DNA of 35,711 nt, taken from positions 1-35,711 of the forward strand of contig JAABUE010000012.1 of NCBI GenBank assembly GCA_011389535.1, in the 5' to 3' direction. The DNA is from Anaerolineales bacterium (GTDB lineage Bacteria > Chloroflexota > Anaerolineae > Anaerolineales > Villigracilaceae). The position numbers and the translations under genes were made by a program. This document shows positions 1 to 8,846 of this stretch, piece by piece. The stretch's first letter is position 1. Every line of letters begins with the position of its first letter. A model generated the notes under the pieces. That model did not search any database. It was not told the DNA's origin and was given only the letters and a program-made list of their open reading frames with translations.

Positions 1-1
1 C

Positions 2-784
2 GGCTTTGCATGCCTGCTGCCTTTCCTGCGTCGCCGTAATTTTTCGCTCACCCGCGCCCAGTGGTCGCGGATGGCCCTGCTGGGTTTCAGTGCGTATACG
101 CTGGCCAACGGAGCCATGTTCTGGGCACTGCGTTTTTTGCCTGCTGCCACCGGTTCTTTCTTGATGAGCCTGATCACGGTCACAGTTTTATTTGGCGGGA
201 TCGTCTGGCTGGGAGAGATTCCTAAACGCATACAAATCATTGGAATATGCATCGTGCTGGCGGGCATGGCGCTGTTCTTTTCCCCTGGCTTAAAGCCCGG
301 CGAACCGATTGGCCTGGCGATCTTTATGCTGGCTTTGCTCGGTTTTACGCTCTTCGGATTGCTCAGCAGGGTTGCAGTCCTTGACCGTCCGGTGGGCACA
401 TTGACACTGACGGCCTTACCCCTCGCTATAGGCGGCGGACTGCTCCTGGCAATCGCCATGCCGTTTGAAGGGGTTCCCAGCGCATCTCTCGGGACCTGGG
501 GTCTGGTTCTGTTCCTAGCAGCGGTCAACACTGCCCTGGGGTACGTGCTGTACAATCATTCCCTGCAATCGTTGCAAGCCTTCGAGATGAACGTTTTACT
601 TAACCTTTCCCCCGTTTGGACTGCGCTGTTGGGATGGATATTGCTTGGCGAGACGTTGACAGGCACCCAGTGGGCAGGGATACTTGTAGTACTCGTGGGG
701 GTCATGTTGGTACAAAAACGGGATTACAAAAATAGACCCTGGAGATTGTCACAACCTCCAGGGTCTACTTATACTGATAAGTGA
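2..784 (+). CDS. EamA/DMT-family transporter, 5' end cut by window edge
   Basis: The frame is open to the left edge, so the ATG at 71 is internal and the true start lies outside the window. The visible part is almost entirely hydrophobic: the last segments of a first EamA repeat, ending in a conserved LGE, and then a full second repeat of about five helices ending in LLGETLTGTQWAGILVVLVG. The family comprises inner-membrane drug/metabolite exporters with ten helices in two repeats. The substrate cannot be told from sequence. The gene converges on the minus-strand operon and its last codons lie inside a shared terminator hairpin at 734-766. Confidence 0.9.
   Translation, partial: GFACLLPFLRRRNFSLTRAQWSRMALLGFSAYTLANGAMFWALRFLPAATGSFLMSLITVTVLFGGIVWLGEIPKRIQIIGICIVLAGMALFFSPGLKPGEPIGLAIFMLALLGFTLFGLLSRVAVLDRPVGTLTLTALPLAIGGGLLLAIAMPFEGVPSASLGTWGLVLFLAAVNTALGYVLYNHSLQSLQAFEMNVLLNLSPVWTALLGWILLGETLTGTQWAGILVVLVGVMLVQKRDYKNRPWRLSQPPGSTYTDK
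734..766. terminator. Bidirectional rho-independent terminator inside the 3' end of the EamA gene
   Basis: An 11-bp perfect stem (734-744 pairs with 756-766) has an 11-nt loop. On the minus strand it is followed by a TATTTTTG tract, so it is a good terminator for the eight-gene minus operon. On the plus strand the U-tract is weak. The hairpin lies wholly within the last codons of the EamA reading frame. Confidence 0.75.
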
Positions 785-1336
785 TTATTTGGTTGGTGCG
801 GCTCGCAGCCTGCGCGCCAGGAAGATAACAGCTACAAACACCATCGCAGCAATCACCAACCCCGGTAGACCGAACTCATCGGCAAACCCGGACGTTGGCA
901 GCGCCGTGGTGGTTAATATGACAGTCGCCGTGGACGCCGCTACCTGCGTTAATCCGGCCGCGACAGTTTGCGTTGCCGGGTCAGGTGTGTTGGTGAACAG
1001 CGGCGTATTTGTCGCGGTCGGCTGGGCAACTACCAAGGTGTTTGTTGGGACGAGGGTTGCTGTAAACTGCGGCGTCTGGGAGAGATCGAAGGCAACCCCG
1101 GTGGCTGTCAGCGCATCGTTGATCTGCGCATTCTGGGTGGCCTGGGCGCTCTGCTCATCCGTCTGGTTGGCGGCAAGCTGTTGCGGCCGGATGACCAACC
1201 AGTAGCCCGCCAGGCAGGCCAGGGAAAGCAATACGATGCCCCCCAGGATACCGGCAGCGACCAGGAACGTGCGATTACTTGATTCCTCCGCTGGAATCTC
1301 TTCATCTTCATAATTAAGATCATCGCCTTCGTACAT
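785..1336 (-). CDS. Double-anchored membrane protein with Thr/Gln-rich outer segment
   Basis: 183 residues of unknown function. The first 22 residues are very acidic, followed by a helix at about 23-48, a Thr/Ala/Gln-rich low-complexity stretch of about 95 residues, then LPTSG, a second helix and an Arg-rich tail (RRLR). The predicted topology has both ends inside and the Thr-rich loop outside, resembling a glycosylatable spacer. LPTSG before a helix and a basic tail resembles a sortase signal, but the first helix is not a normal cleavable signal peptide. A GAGGAG ribosome site lies before the ATG. It is the last gene of the minus operon, 61 bp after its neighbour and ending at the terminator. 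Confidence 0.8.
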   Translation of the reverse strand: MYEGDDLNYEDEEIPAEESSNRTFLVAAGILGGIVLLSLACLAGYWLVIRPQQLAANQTDEQSAQATQNAQINDALTATGVAFDLSQTPQFTATLVPTNTLVVAQPTATNTPLFTNTPDPATQTVAAGLTQVAASTATVILTTTALPTSGFADEFGLPGLVIAAMVFVAVIFLARRLRAAPTK

Positions 1337-1397
1337 AATACACTCTCCTCACTTTGTTTGCAGCGTACCCGTTCCAGCCTAGGTTCCGTTGACAATA

Positions 1398-2453
1398 TTA
1401 TCCCACAATTTCCAAGTTTACCAAAGGAACGAGGATTTGTTCCCCGTTTTCCAACTTTACGTCACCGGCCGGGGCGCGCAGGCCGCTGGGCAGGGAAGAC
1501 AAGCCAGGATGTAGTTTGACCAGCGTTCCGATTTCACCGGTATGGGGCGCACGTCGCAGGCGCACGGTTTGACCGGTTTCCAGTGTGCTCACATCCGTGG
1601 GCAGGGGAGGTTCTTGTGAGACCGGCAAAGGAATGATGATTTCAGGGCGGGCGCCAGTGTAGCGGTTAAAGGCTTCTGCGTTGATGGTCACATCCCGTTT
1701 GGCATTGGTGGTCAGGAGCTTGTAGGCCGCTGAATTCATCGGAATTTGTCCAAAGCCGTCAATTGCCAGGATCGGGAATCGCATTTGCTGTGCAGTTGGA
1801 AGCAACCCGGGTGATATGCTGGACAGGATCAGTCCGCGGACGGGCAATTCTGCGGCTGTGCGCAATGTCTCCGCATCGCGGATGAGTCCGGCCAGGATAA
1901 TGGCGCCTCGCAGGCTGACGTCCAGGCGCGAAGCGGTCAGCACGTCAGCTGGGCCTTCGGCCAGGTTGAATAGAAGCCCTGTTTCTATCCGGCCATTGCC
2001 CCAGGTGCCCTGGATCAGGGATCCCACCGTACGGATGCGCGCTCCCCGGTTTGGGATGATGTGCACGATGGTTCCCGGAATGCCGGCCCTGAGCTGTATG
2101 GATGCATCGCCGGTCTCTATCAAGACCTGCCCGGCGCCAACGGCAACCACACGGCCCTCACGCGGCGCTCGGATTGTGCGTGAACCCATACCCTTTCCGA
2201 CCGCAATTTCTGTCCCTTCGGAGACTTTTTCCTTCACCTTGACACGGATCAATCGGTCAGCGGCGTTCGCGGAAATGCCCAGGGCTCGGGCAACGTCGAT
2301 CAACAGGTGCTCACGTGACCAGGTAGCCTCGGCAATCAAATCGGTAGAGGAGACATTCTGGTTGAGTTTCGCGATCACATTCCCGGAAACGGGCAAAACT
2401 CGTTCGCGCTCGATGGTTGTCAGAGGCAGGATATGGTTGACAGGTGCAAGCAT
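1398..2453 (-). CDS. Conserved beta-rich protein with KOW-like C-terminus, partner of the GlmL/MutL-like ATPase
   Basis: 351 residues, no signal peptide or membrane helix. I cannot assign a named family. Residues 90-115 (APREGRVVAVGAGQVLIETG) look like a barrel-sandwich or lipoyl-like hairpin. The middle is alpha/beta. Residues about 300-350 carry a KOW/SH3-like turn (HTGEIGTLVKLHPG) and end in a beta strand. The gene starts 4 bp after the stop of the ATPase gene, so the two are very likely translationally coupled and probably work together. A role in folding, assembly or metal/cofactor handling is only inference. Confidence 0.8.
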   Translation of the reverse strand: MLAPVNHILPLTTIERERVLPVSGNVIAKLNQNVSSTDLIAEATWSREHLLIDVARALGISANAADRLIRVKVKEKVSEGTEIAVGKGMGSRTIRAPREGRVVAVGAGQVLIETGDASIQLRAGIPGTIVHIIPNRGARIRTVGSLIQGTWGNGRIETGLLFNLAEGPADVLTASRLDVSLRGAIILAGLIRDAETLRTAAELPVRGLILSSISPGLLPTAQQMRFPILAIDGFGQIPMNSAAYKLLTTNAKRDVTINAEAFNRYTGARPEIIIPLPVSQEPPLPTDVSTLETGQTVRLRRAPHTGEIGTLVKLHPGLSSLPSGLRAPAGDVKLENGEQILVPLVNLEIVG

Positions 2454-2457
2454 AGGT

Positions 2458-4212
2458 TCAGCCTCCCACAGACCAGAGCCACTTCTTTAACAACTCACGG
2501 CGGCGTACCGCGTCATCCGGCAGCGTCAGCGGCCTGCCGCGCGCATCGATGACAACTCCCATGACTCCGCCAGCAACCTGTACTGCAGCATTGCGACCGG
2601 AGCCGTTGCCCACGTCGGAGCGCTGCAGGGGCTGCAGGCTAAGGCGGGCGGTTTGTCCCATTGCGAGCGGTAATATTTCAAGGCCGCCAAATTTGACTTC
2701 TGCGCGGGCTTCAGTGCCGTCTTCATACGTTAGACGCGCCCGCAACACCGGCTGGCCATAGCTGGCCGAGCTGATGACCGAAACGATCGTACCCAGGCTC
2801 AGGAAGGCGCCTGATTCCAACACTTGCACGGGCAGTAACTGATTGGATTCAGCTGCTGCTCCCAACAAGGGCAGCAGGTTATTTTGGTCGATAATGATCG
2901 AAGTGATCCCTACCGGCTGCAGTGCATCCAGTAAAAGCAACAGGCTTTGCCCGGGAGTGGGAGCATCGCTCAATGCGCCTCCACCGGCAAGGATCGGCTC
3001 GAACAGGGGCATCAGGTCCTTTTTTACCAGGCGGGCTTCGGATGGAAAACTGCGTCTGGCCTCCCGGAGCGCCAGATACAATACCTGGCGGGTAATGGCA
3101 TGGCCAATGGCATGATCTTCCTTTGTAGCGGGGATGGTCCCCGGGTAAAGAGAACGTTGGTAAAGATAATCACGTACCACGCTGGGAGCAATGTCCAACG
3201 GCAGCCAGCGCATGATATCTTCGAGTTCGGCATATCCCAGTAACCCGGGTAAATTCTCGCCTAACCCGAATTGCGGGTACACGCCCAGGGTAAGTTTGCC
3301 GTTGAACCCGGCGGCGACCACGGCAGCCGTCGTGCCGATGTCCACCCCAAGGATGCCGCGGTTTGCGCCGTTCATTTGACTCAGCAGGCGGATGATGCGC
3401 CCCTCGGCATACGCCGTGGGCAGGATGCGTCCCCCTGTCCAGGCTGCCAGTTGATCCACGCCGGGCATTTGTCGTTTACGCACATCCGAAAGGACTTGGG
3501 CCAGTTCTCGAGAAGCAGGCCCCAGGTCTTCCGTATCGAGAGAAGGGCGGACATTGGGGCTGAAATGTAATGACGGGGTTAGCTTGCCCAGCGATCCCTT
3601 AACAGAATCGGCCAGACTCCGGTTACCGGCAAAGAGGATCGCCGGGCGTTTTTCTTCCGGCATCAGGTAGCAGGCCAGGCCGATTGATTCGATTATTTTT
3701 TGTACCGAGCGCGATGCGCCACCGTCCGTTCCACCGGTCAAGATGATGACATCGGGACGGGCGCGCAACACAGCATCGATCTGCTCGTCCGGTTTGCGCG
3801 TGTCGTTCAAACCGAAAGTTTCTATCACCTGCAAGTAGGCTGTTTCCGCCAGCCGTTGGGCGCTTTGCAGCGAAACCTCGGAAAGCAGGCCGACCACGAC
3901 GGCGCGTAAGGTCGGCCCTGCCGAAAGCGTGGCCGCAAACGCATCCACGCCGGTCCCGTCGTTCTGCACCGGTGCAATCAGCTGGCTGTTCTGATCGAGC
4001 AGGGTTTTTCCAGTGATCCTTTGCAGGTTTTCAATGGCCTGGTATACACCCAGCGTAACATCCTTGTAGGGCGCTTCCGCTGTGGATGGCGCCTGTCCGG
4101 AAGCGATGAACCGATACTGTCCTTCGACCACGTCGAAGAGCACCGCTCGGGTGGATGACGCGCCGACGTTTACAGCCAGGAGAGAACTATCTTCAAGGAG
4201 GGATACGGGCAT
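2458..4212 (-). CDS. GlmL/MutL-family actin-like ATPase (glutamate-mutase reactivase type)
   Basis: 584 residues with the ASKHA (actin/Hsp70/sugar kinase) layout. The first phosphate loop is VNVGASSTRAVLFD at 14-27, the second ILGVDIGTTAAVV at 287-299, and the adenosine-type motif ILAGGGALSD at 407-416. A GGTDGG turn lies at 160-165. This is the GlmL/MutL family that accompanies B12-dependent glutamate mutase and is thought to reactivate it. It is unrelated to mismatch-repair MutL. No glmE/glmS genes are present here. Instead the gene sits in an operon of membrane proteins, divergent from a B12-binding mutase subunit at 9264. It may serve that mutase, or may have become the ATPase of a membrane assembly. 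Confidence 0.88.
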   Translation of the reverse strand: MPVSLLEDSSLLAVNVGASSTRAVLFDVVEGQYRFIASGQAPSTAEAPYKDVTLGVYQAIENLQRITGKTLLDQNSQLIAPVQNDGTGVDAFAATLSAGPTLRAVVVGLLSEVSLQSAQRLAETAYLQVIETFGLNDTRKPDEQIDAVLRARPDVIILTGGTDGGASRSVQKIIESIGLACYLMPEEKRPAILFAGNRSLADSVKGSLGKLTPSLHFSPNVRPSLDTEDLGPASRELAQVLSDVRKRQMPGVDQLAAWTGGRILPTAYAEGRIIRLLSQMNGANRGILGVDIGTTAAVVAAGFNGKLTLGVYPQFGLGENLPGLLGYAELEDIMRWLPLDIAPSVVRDYLYQRSLYPGTIPATKEDHAIGHAITRQVLYLALREARRSFPSEARLVKKDLMPLFEPILAGGGALSDAPTPGQSLLLLLDALQPVGITSIIIDQNNLLPLLGAAAESNQLLPVQVLESGAFLSLGTIVSVISSASYGQPVLRARLTYEDGTEARAEVKFGGLEILPLAMGQTARLSLQPLQRSDVGNGSGRNAAVQVAGGVMGVVIDARGRPLTLPDDAVRRRELLKKWLWSVGG

Positions 4213-4230
4213 AGGCTTCGAATGATTACA

Positions 4231-4929
4231 TCAACTGATCAATTGAATGAAGAAATTACGGATCGAATCCATGCGTTCGATCAAGGCGGTCAGGGCAGCC
4301 ATGTAAACGCCTGCGAAGAGAACGCCAAAGGTAATGGCGATATAAACGCGCCCAATCCAGGCCAGGATATTGACTATCGGGTTGCGGTGCACAGAACCGT
4401 CGTCTGATTGGGTAGCGCCGAAGTGGAAGTAGGCCAGCGTACCAATCACGCCCAACAAAACCACCACTCCGTTAAAGAACATGAAAGCTGTATCGGCGCC
4501 GCTGACGCCGGCTGAAACCAAATCAAAGCTATTAAAGGTTGCGCTGATCTGCGGTAAAAGCGTTCCCAGGACCGCGCCGCCAATTGCCACCGCAGCCCCC
4601 ACGCCCACCAGGTAAGCCATGGGCAACTGGCCGATAGACGATAAGCGGGGTGACACTTTGAATAATAGCAAGAGGCTCCCAAGCAGCGGGACGCCTACCG
4701 CGATCCCCTGCACCGGGCCTTCAAAAGCGCTCCCAGATAAAATTGGTCCGACCAGAGCCGGATATATGACTTCGTTCCATGCTACGGCAGCAACATATCC
4801 TGCAGCTGCGCCCACAAAGACATAGATAGCCGCCCTGAAAAGGGGATTATCGCCAATAAGATAGCTCAAAATAAGAATGGTAAAAATAAAACTGACAGCG
4901 GCAGAGATGAGTCCGGGTGAAAGCTGCAT
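4231..4929 (-). CDS. Polytopic membrane protein of the minus operon, unknown function
   Basis: 232 residues with about six or seven hydrophobic segments spread over the whole length, and short charged loops. A longer polar loop (QSDDGSVHRN) precedes the last helices and the C-terminus is amphipathic. No catalytic motif is visible. It begins 1 bp after the 856-residue gene ends and is followed 18 bp later by the ATPase gene, so it belongs to the same transcript. I recognise no named family. It plausibly forms the membrane core together with the 203-residue protein at 7498. Confidence 0.82.
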   Translation of the reverse strand: MQLSPGLISAAVSFIFTILILSYLIGDNPLFRAAIYVFVGAAAGYVAAVAWNEVIYPALVGPILSGSAFEGPVQGIAVGVPLLGSLLLLFKVSPRLSSIGQLPMAYLVGVGAAVAIGGAVLGTLLPQISATFNSFDLVSAGVSGADTAFMFFNGVVVLLGVIGTLAYFHFGATQSDDGSVHRNPIVNILAWIGRVYIAITFGVLFAGVYMAALTALIERMDSIRNFFIQLIS

Positions 4930-4930
4930 A

Positions 4931-7501
4931 TTACCCCTTGCCCTGTTCTTTGCGAAGTGCCTGAAAGCTGGATACCAGGCTCCACAGGGAGCCGAGTGTG
5001 ATGATCAAAACCGCTGCCAGCAGGCCGAAACCATAAGCATCCCAGTAACGGCGGGCCATACCGGGGCGCCCGCTGTTGGACTGCTCGATGGGGGCGCTTC
5101 CTTCCAGGCCGGTGACCATCCCATCGACCTGACCGGACCTGACATAAGGCCTGATCATCGGTCCCGATTGCGTGCTGGACACGACCAGGAGGCGGGCCTC
5201 GCCGCGGTCGCTCTCGGTCTGCTCGATCCAGATGCGGGCAGTTTCCACATCATCGGTCAGCAGGAGGATGGCTGCGAAATCCGATAGCTGGCTGACACCC
5301 TGTAAGGCAGGTGAAGTCCATGCGCCTTCTCCGGTGGTGGTGAATTGCTTGGTCGTGACAGGATTCTTGGAAAAAGCCTGCACGCCCGCCGCGCCGCCGG
5401 GTAAATAGCCCAGGTTAATGAAGTTTTCATTGCGAGCATATTCACGATCAGTTTGAAGGATCTGCATAAAACGTTCGGCCAACCCCGAGCCTGTCGGTGT
5501 GGACGAAAGCAGGCTCAGGCGCGGGGATTTGAGCGTGAGCATCTGGTCGACCAGGGGCGCAGCGGCCGCTTCCAATTCGCCTGCCCGGGCAGCTTCATAA
5601 TCGAAAACCAATAAGACAGGGGCATTCGCTGGCAGGGTGTTCTTGATATAGTCCAATGCAACGGATGTTTCAAGGGGAACACTGGTCGGTATCGGGTTAA
5701 TCTGTGGATTGTAGTAGACTGTTACGCCAACTACCAGGATGAGTAAAGCTGCAATCAGCCAGCGGAGAATGCGCTGCGTAAGCACCATTTTTTGGGTGGC
5801 GGCCGGTTCAGGAGTAACTTCTTCCGCCAGCATTTTTTCAAGCATGGCCGCATTGGAAAGCTGGTCTTCGCTGGCCAGGAGCTTGAGCGAGTGTGCTTTA
5901 GGTTTGCTGGATAACCCTGCTCCCGCTACAGCAGGCAACACGCCGCGTAGTCCGGCCAGTGGACCATGTTGTTCCATCGGCTGATCCTCAGGCGATGTCC
6001 CCTCTGTTTCCGAGATAACCGATTCAACCGGGCGCATGGCCCGGACCCAACTGGGCAGGTCAGCGGGAAGCAGCTCGTCCGCCTGGGCTTCTGCTTCAGC
6101 CTGTGTGGCATCTCTTTGGGCCATCCCCTCGGCGTCAGATAGCCAGTCTGGCATATCCATCGAGAAGATGGCATCCACATCTTCGCTCGAGATGGGCTGG
6201 CCCTCATCATCTACAAATGTGGGCCCGGCAGCGGCTTCTTCAGCCGGAAGATCGGAGGCGAATGTGAGGGCTTCTAACTCCACGTCGAGCGTTTCGGTCT
6301 CACCGGCTGCTTCGCCCAGCGTTGCAAGCCAATCAGGAGGTTCACTCTCTGGTGTCTCTTGCGTTAGTTCCACGGCTTCGGCGTCGGTGGATAATTCTTC
6401 CTCTGGCGCGCTCTGCTCAGCGAGGGATGACAACCAATCGGGCAAATCAGCGGACGCGGCAGATTCTTCGGTTTCCTGTGGAGCAATCTCCTCTGGGCTC
6501 TCCTGGCCAAGCGACGAGAGCCAATCGGGTACCTGGCCTTCCACGGCAGGTTGCTCTGGTTCCTGGGGTGAAGCTGTCCCGGTCGTTTCATCCTCCAGCG
6601 ATGCCAGCCAGTCAGTTGTACTTTTTATTGCGGATTCGGTGTCCTGTCCCGGGGCGGTTTCGCCAGTTTCTTCTTCGCCGAGCGATGCCAGCCAGTCAGG
6701 CAGGCCGCCTTCGCCGGAGGGTGTTGTAACTTCGCCTTCTGATAGTGAAGCCGGTTTTTCAGTGTCCAGCCATGCGGGCAGACCGCTCTCAGCCTCGTCA
6801 CTTGGCGGCTGACCTGCATCTTGCAGCCAGGCGGGTAATTCAGTATCAAAGGAAGATTCGTCTTCTGTGGATCCTGCCTGGGGTACAGACTCTGTTCCAA
6901 AATCGGCATCCCACCCAAGGTCGGGGCTGGAGGCAGGAGTCTGTGGTCCAGTTTGCCCCGGTGCTTCCTCCGCGAAATAGGAGGACAGTTCATCCCTGTC
7001 CGCCGGCTCTGTCTCATCGGGGTCCAGGTCAGCAGCCCAACCCGGTAACGGGCTGTCTTCACCTTCCTGCGCCAGCGGGGCCTCTTCGCCCAGCATGCTC
7101 TTCAACGGGCCCAGGTCATCATCATCGCCAGGCGTTTCTTCAAAATCAACCTGTCCACCCTCGCTGCGCAGGCCGGCCAGCCAATCTGGAATTTCTTCAT
7201 CGCTTTCAGACTGGGATTGCAGACCGGCCAACAGATCGCCTCTTTCCTCCGCCGCGGGTTGCTCGGCCTCCTCATCGGCGGATTCTCGCGACTGTTGGCG
7301 GATATCGCGCAACCATTGCGGCAGGATGGGTTCCAATTGCCCGGTATCCACGTCCGTGGGCTCTTCGCCGGGACGGATGGGAGGCTGCGAACGGCTCAGT
7401 TCATCGGTGAGGGGTTTCAGGCGCGCTTCACAGTACTGGCACACAGCCAGTTCGGCTGGGTTGGGCTTTCCGCACATGGGGCAAGTGATTTCAGCCATCA
7501 T
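4931..7501 (-). CDS. Zinc-ribbon protein with 12 PDWL-type repeats and two membrane helices
   Basis: 856 residues in four parts. (1) A zinc ribbon with CxxC pairs at C7/C10 and C21/C24. (2) A long, very acidic Glu/Ser/Pro-rich region, about 50-500, carrying a short motif [LVM]P[DAS]W[LV] at about 60, 105, 152, 223, 242, 268, 297, 325, 354, 389, 451 and 483, most followed by xxL and acidic residues. (3) A helix at about 579-597 and an alpha/beta domain of about 220 residues. (4) A C-terminal helix at about 822-844. The repeat region is predicted disordered and cytoplasmic, and the domain between the helices would lie outside. The start overlaps the previous gene (ATGA at 7498-7501). I know no function for it. 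Confidence 0.85.
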   Translation of the reverse strand: MMAEITCPMCGKPNPAELAVCQYCEARLKPLTDELSRSQPPIRPGEEPTDVDTGQLEPILPQWLRDIRQQSRESADEEAEQPAAEERGDLLAGLQSQSESDEEIPDWLAGLRSEGGQVDFEETPGDDDDLGPLKSMLGEEAPLAQEGEDSPLPGWAADLDPDETEPADRDELSSYFAEEAPGQTGPQTPASSPDLGWDADFGTESVPQAGSTEDESSFDTELPAWLQDAGQPPSDEAESGLPAWLDTEKPASLSEGEVTTPSGEGGLPDWLASLGEEETGETAPGQDTESAIKSTTDWLASLEDETTGTASPQEPEQPAVEGQVPDWLSSLGQESPEEIAPQETEESAASADLPDWLSSLAEQSAPEEELSTDAEAVELTQETPESEPPDWLATLGEAAGETETLDVELEALTFASDLPAEEAAAGPTFVDDEGQPISSEDVDAIFSMDMPDWLSDAEGMAQRDATQAEAEAQADELLPADLPSWVRAMRPVESVISETEGTSPEDQPMEQHGPLAGLRGVLPAVAGAGLSSKPKAHSLKLLASEDQLSNAAMLEKMLAEEVTPEPAATQKMVLTQRILRWLIAALLILVVGVTVYYNPQINPIPTSVPLETSVALDYIKNTLPANAPVLLVFDYEAARAGELEAAAAPLVDQMLTLKSPRLSLLSSTPTGSGLAERFMQILQTDREYARNENFINLGYLPGGAAGVQAFSKNPVTTKQFTTTGEGAWTSPALQGVSQLSDFAAILLLTDDVETARIWIEQTESDRGEARLLVVSSTQSGPMIRPYVRSGQVDGMVTGLEGSAPIEQSNSGRPGMARRYWDAYGFGLLAAVLIITLGSLWSLVSSFQALRKEQGKG

Positions 7502-8109
7502 TTGCCTCCATATGGGCGGTCAACCCCGAATAATACGCGCAGACCGGTTGTCAGCGCTCCCAACGCAACGCCAATCAGGATTCCGCGCGCTCCAGCGACT
7601 GCGAAGAATTCATTAATGAACCATTTCACCACGTCAGCTCCCGGGAACATGCCGATCGGTAAGGGGGCGGACATCAACAGGATAACGACTGCAATTCCGA
7701 GGAAGAGAATACTCATAGAATCGGCGCGGCGACGCAGCAGGCGGACGCTGGCGTATATCAACGTTACCGCCAACAGCGCCATCAAGGTAGCCTCAGCCGG
7801 GACAATGATTCCGTCTAAAACAAGGCTTATTAAAGGGTTGTTTGTCCCCAACAGCCCTAACAAAAATGTTGTAACTAACGAGATGATCAACAGGATGCTG
7901 TAAGCGCTGTTTTTCTGGCGCGTGCTGATTTTTTGCCAGTGTACCCCCAGAAGACTGACCACACCTACGAGTACAGCTGTCGCTGCCAGGATGGCGGCCC
8001 ACTGTACCAACTGCAGCCGGAGCTCGAGCAGACTACCAGCAGGGACAAAGTATCCCAGAAGGACGATCAATCCAGTGACGATGGCGACAAAAGCTGCAAC
8101 AATGCGCAT
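7498..8109 (-). CDS. Six-helix membrane protein of the minus operon, unknown function
   Basis: 203 residues, about six hydrophobic helices with a basic RLLRRRAD loop near the middle (cytoplasmic by the positive-inside rule). No enzyme motif is seen. Its ATG overlaps the last base of the preceding gene's stop and its own stop overlaps the next start by 4 bp, so translation is coupled on both sides. The family is not recognised. The tight placement between the DUF6754-like gene and the PDWL-repeat gene suggests a subunit of the same membrane complex. Confidence 0.82.
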   Translation of the reverse strand: MRIVAAFVAIVTGLIVLLGYFVPAGSLLELRLQLVQWAAILAATAVLVGVVSLLGVHWQKISTRQKNSAYSILLIISLVTTFLLGLLGTNNPLISLVLDGIIVPAEATLMALLAVTLIYASVRLLRRRADSMSILFLGIAVVILLMSAPLPIGMFPGADVVKWFINEFFAVAGARGILIGVALGALTTGLRVLFGVDRPYGGK

Positions 8110-8846
8110 TATATGATCCCAAGCAATTTCAGGGCAGAGCCGCCCAACAGGACCAGGATGATTGCCCAGCGCAGGATGTCTTGCACCTGCAAGCTGGCTT
8201 GGTGCGTGTTTCCAGCGTTGCTATAGGCTCCGGCGGCAAAAAGCTCCTCACCGACCAGCGGGTCATCCACGCTGGCGTAAATCACCGCCTGGGCGGTGGG
8301 GTCGACGGCAGCAGCCACAGCCGGGCTGTTGGTACGCTCGGCGGTGTCGGTCAGCAGAGCGATTTCAGGCCCAAAATGACCGATGAAGATATTGGCTGAG
8401 ACGTTTTCATCCTGCATGATGGGAATAGCCCCGGCTGCAAAGGAAAAAGGCGTCAGGCCGGTTAATCGTCCGGTGGCGGGATTGTAGAAATCTTCCGCAC
8501 CAGCGGCTTTGTATCCGGCCTGCAAAGTATCACGAGATAGGATGGACAGATCGGCCGCTCCGGAACTGACCACCGGCGGTTCGTCGCTGGCCGATGTCTG
8601 CTCTGCGAGATAGCGCAGCATGGCCAGCCCGGCCAGGCCAGGCGCTGCTTCGGGGGTTTGCAGTCCGCCGCGCCCCAGCGAAATATGCAGGCGCGTGCCT
8701 GCTTCTACGGAGATGCCAAGGGCGCGCTTTAAACGGGTAAAGGCTGGGATCGGGCGGAAAATGGGCACAGTCTTACGCCGGATAAAGGTCAACCCGAGCA
8801 ACAGACCAGCCGCAGCGAGGACCAAAGCCAGCCCAATGATGCTCAT
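8109..8846 (-). CDS. DUF6754-like membrane protein
   Basis: 245 residues: an N-terminal helix at 1-20, a basic stretch, a soluble alpha/beta middle domain of about 180 residues containing LHISLGRGGLQTPEA and a Gly/Ala-rich IFIGHFGPEIALL segment, and a C-terminal helix at about 225-243. From memory this pattern matches DUF6754, a domain of unknown function found in Chloroflexota and some other lineages, but I could not run a profile search. The gene is coupled to its neighbours: a 4-bp overlap with the 80-residue gene and a 1-bp overlap with the 203-residue gene. Confidence 0.78.
   Translation of the reverse strand: MSIIGLALVLAAAGLLLGLTFIRRKTVPIFRPIPAFTRLKRALGISVEAGTRLHISLGRGGLQTPEAAPGLAGLAMLRYLAEQTSASDEPPVVSSGAADLSILSRDTLQAGYKAAGAEDFYNPATGRLTGLTPFSFAAGAIPIMQDENVSANIFIGHFGPEIALLTDTAERTNSPAVAAAVDPTAQAVIYASVDDPLVGEELFAAGAYSNAGNTHQASLQVQDILRWAIILVLLGGSALKLLGII

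Noticed and set aside
2458-4212. Mismatch-repair MutL
   Set aside because: The sequence has actin-type phosphate loops and not the GHKL ATPase motifs. The shared name comes from the glutamate mutase locus.
6036-6812. Plus-strand open frame of 258 Ser-rich codons
   Set aside because: It is the antisense of the repeat region of the 856-residue gene. The Ser/Ala run simply mirrors the Glu/Asp/Trp codons, and it has no ribosome site.
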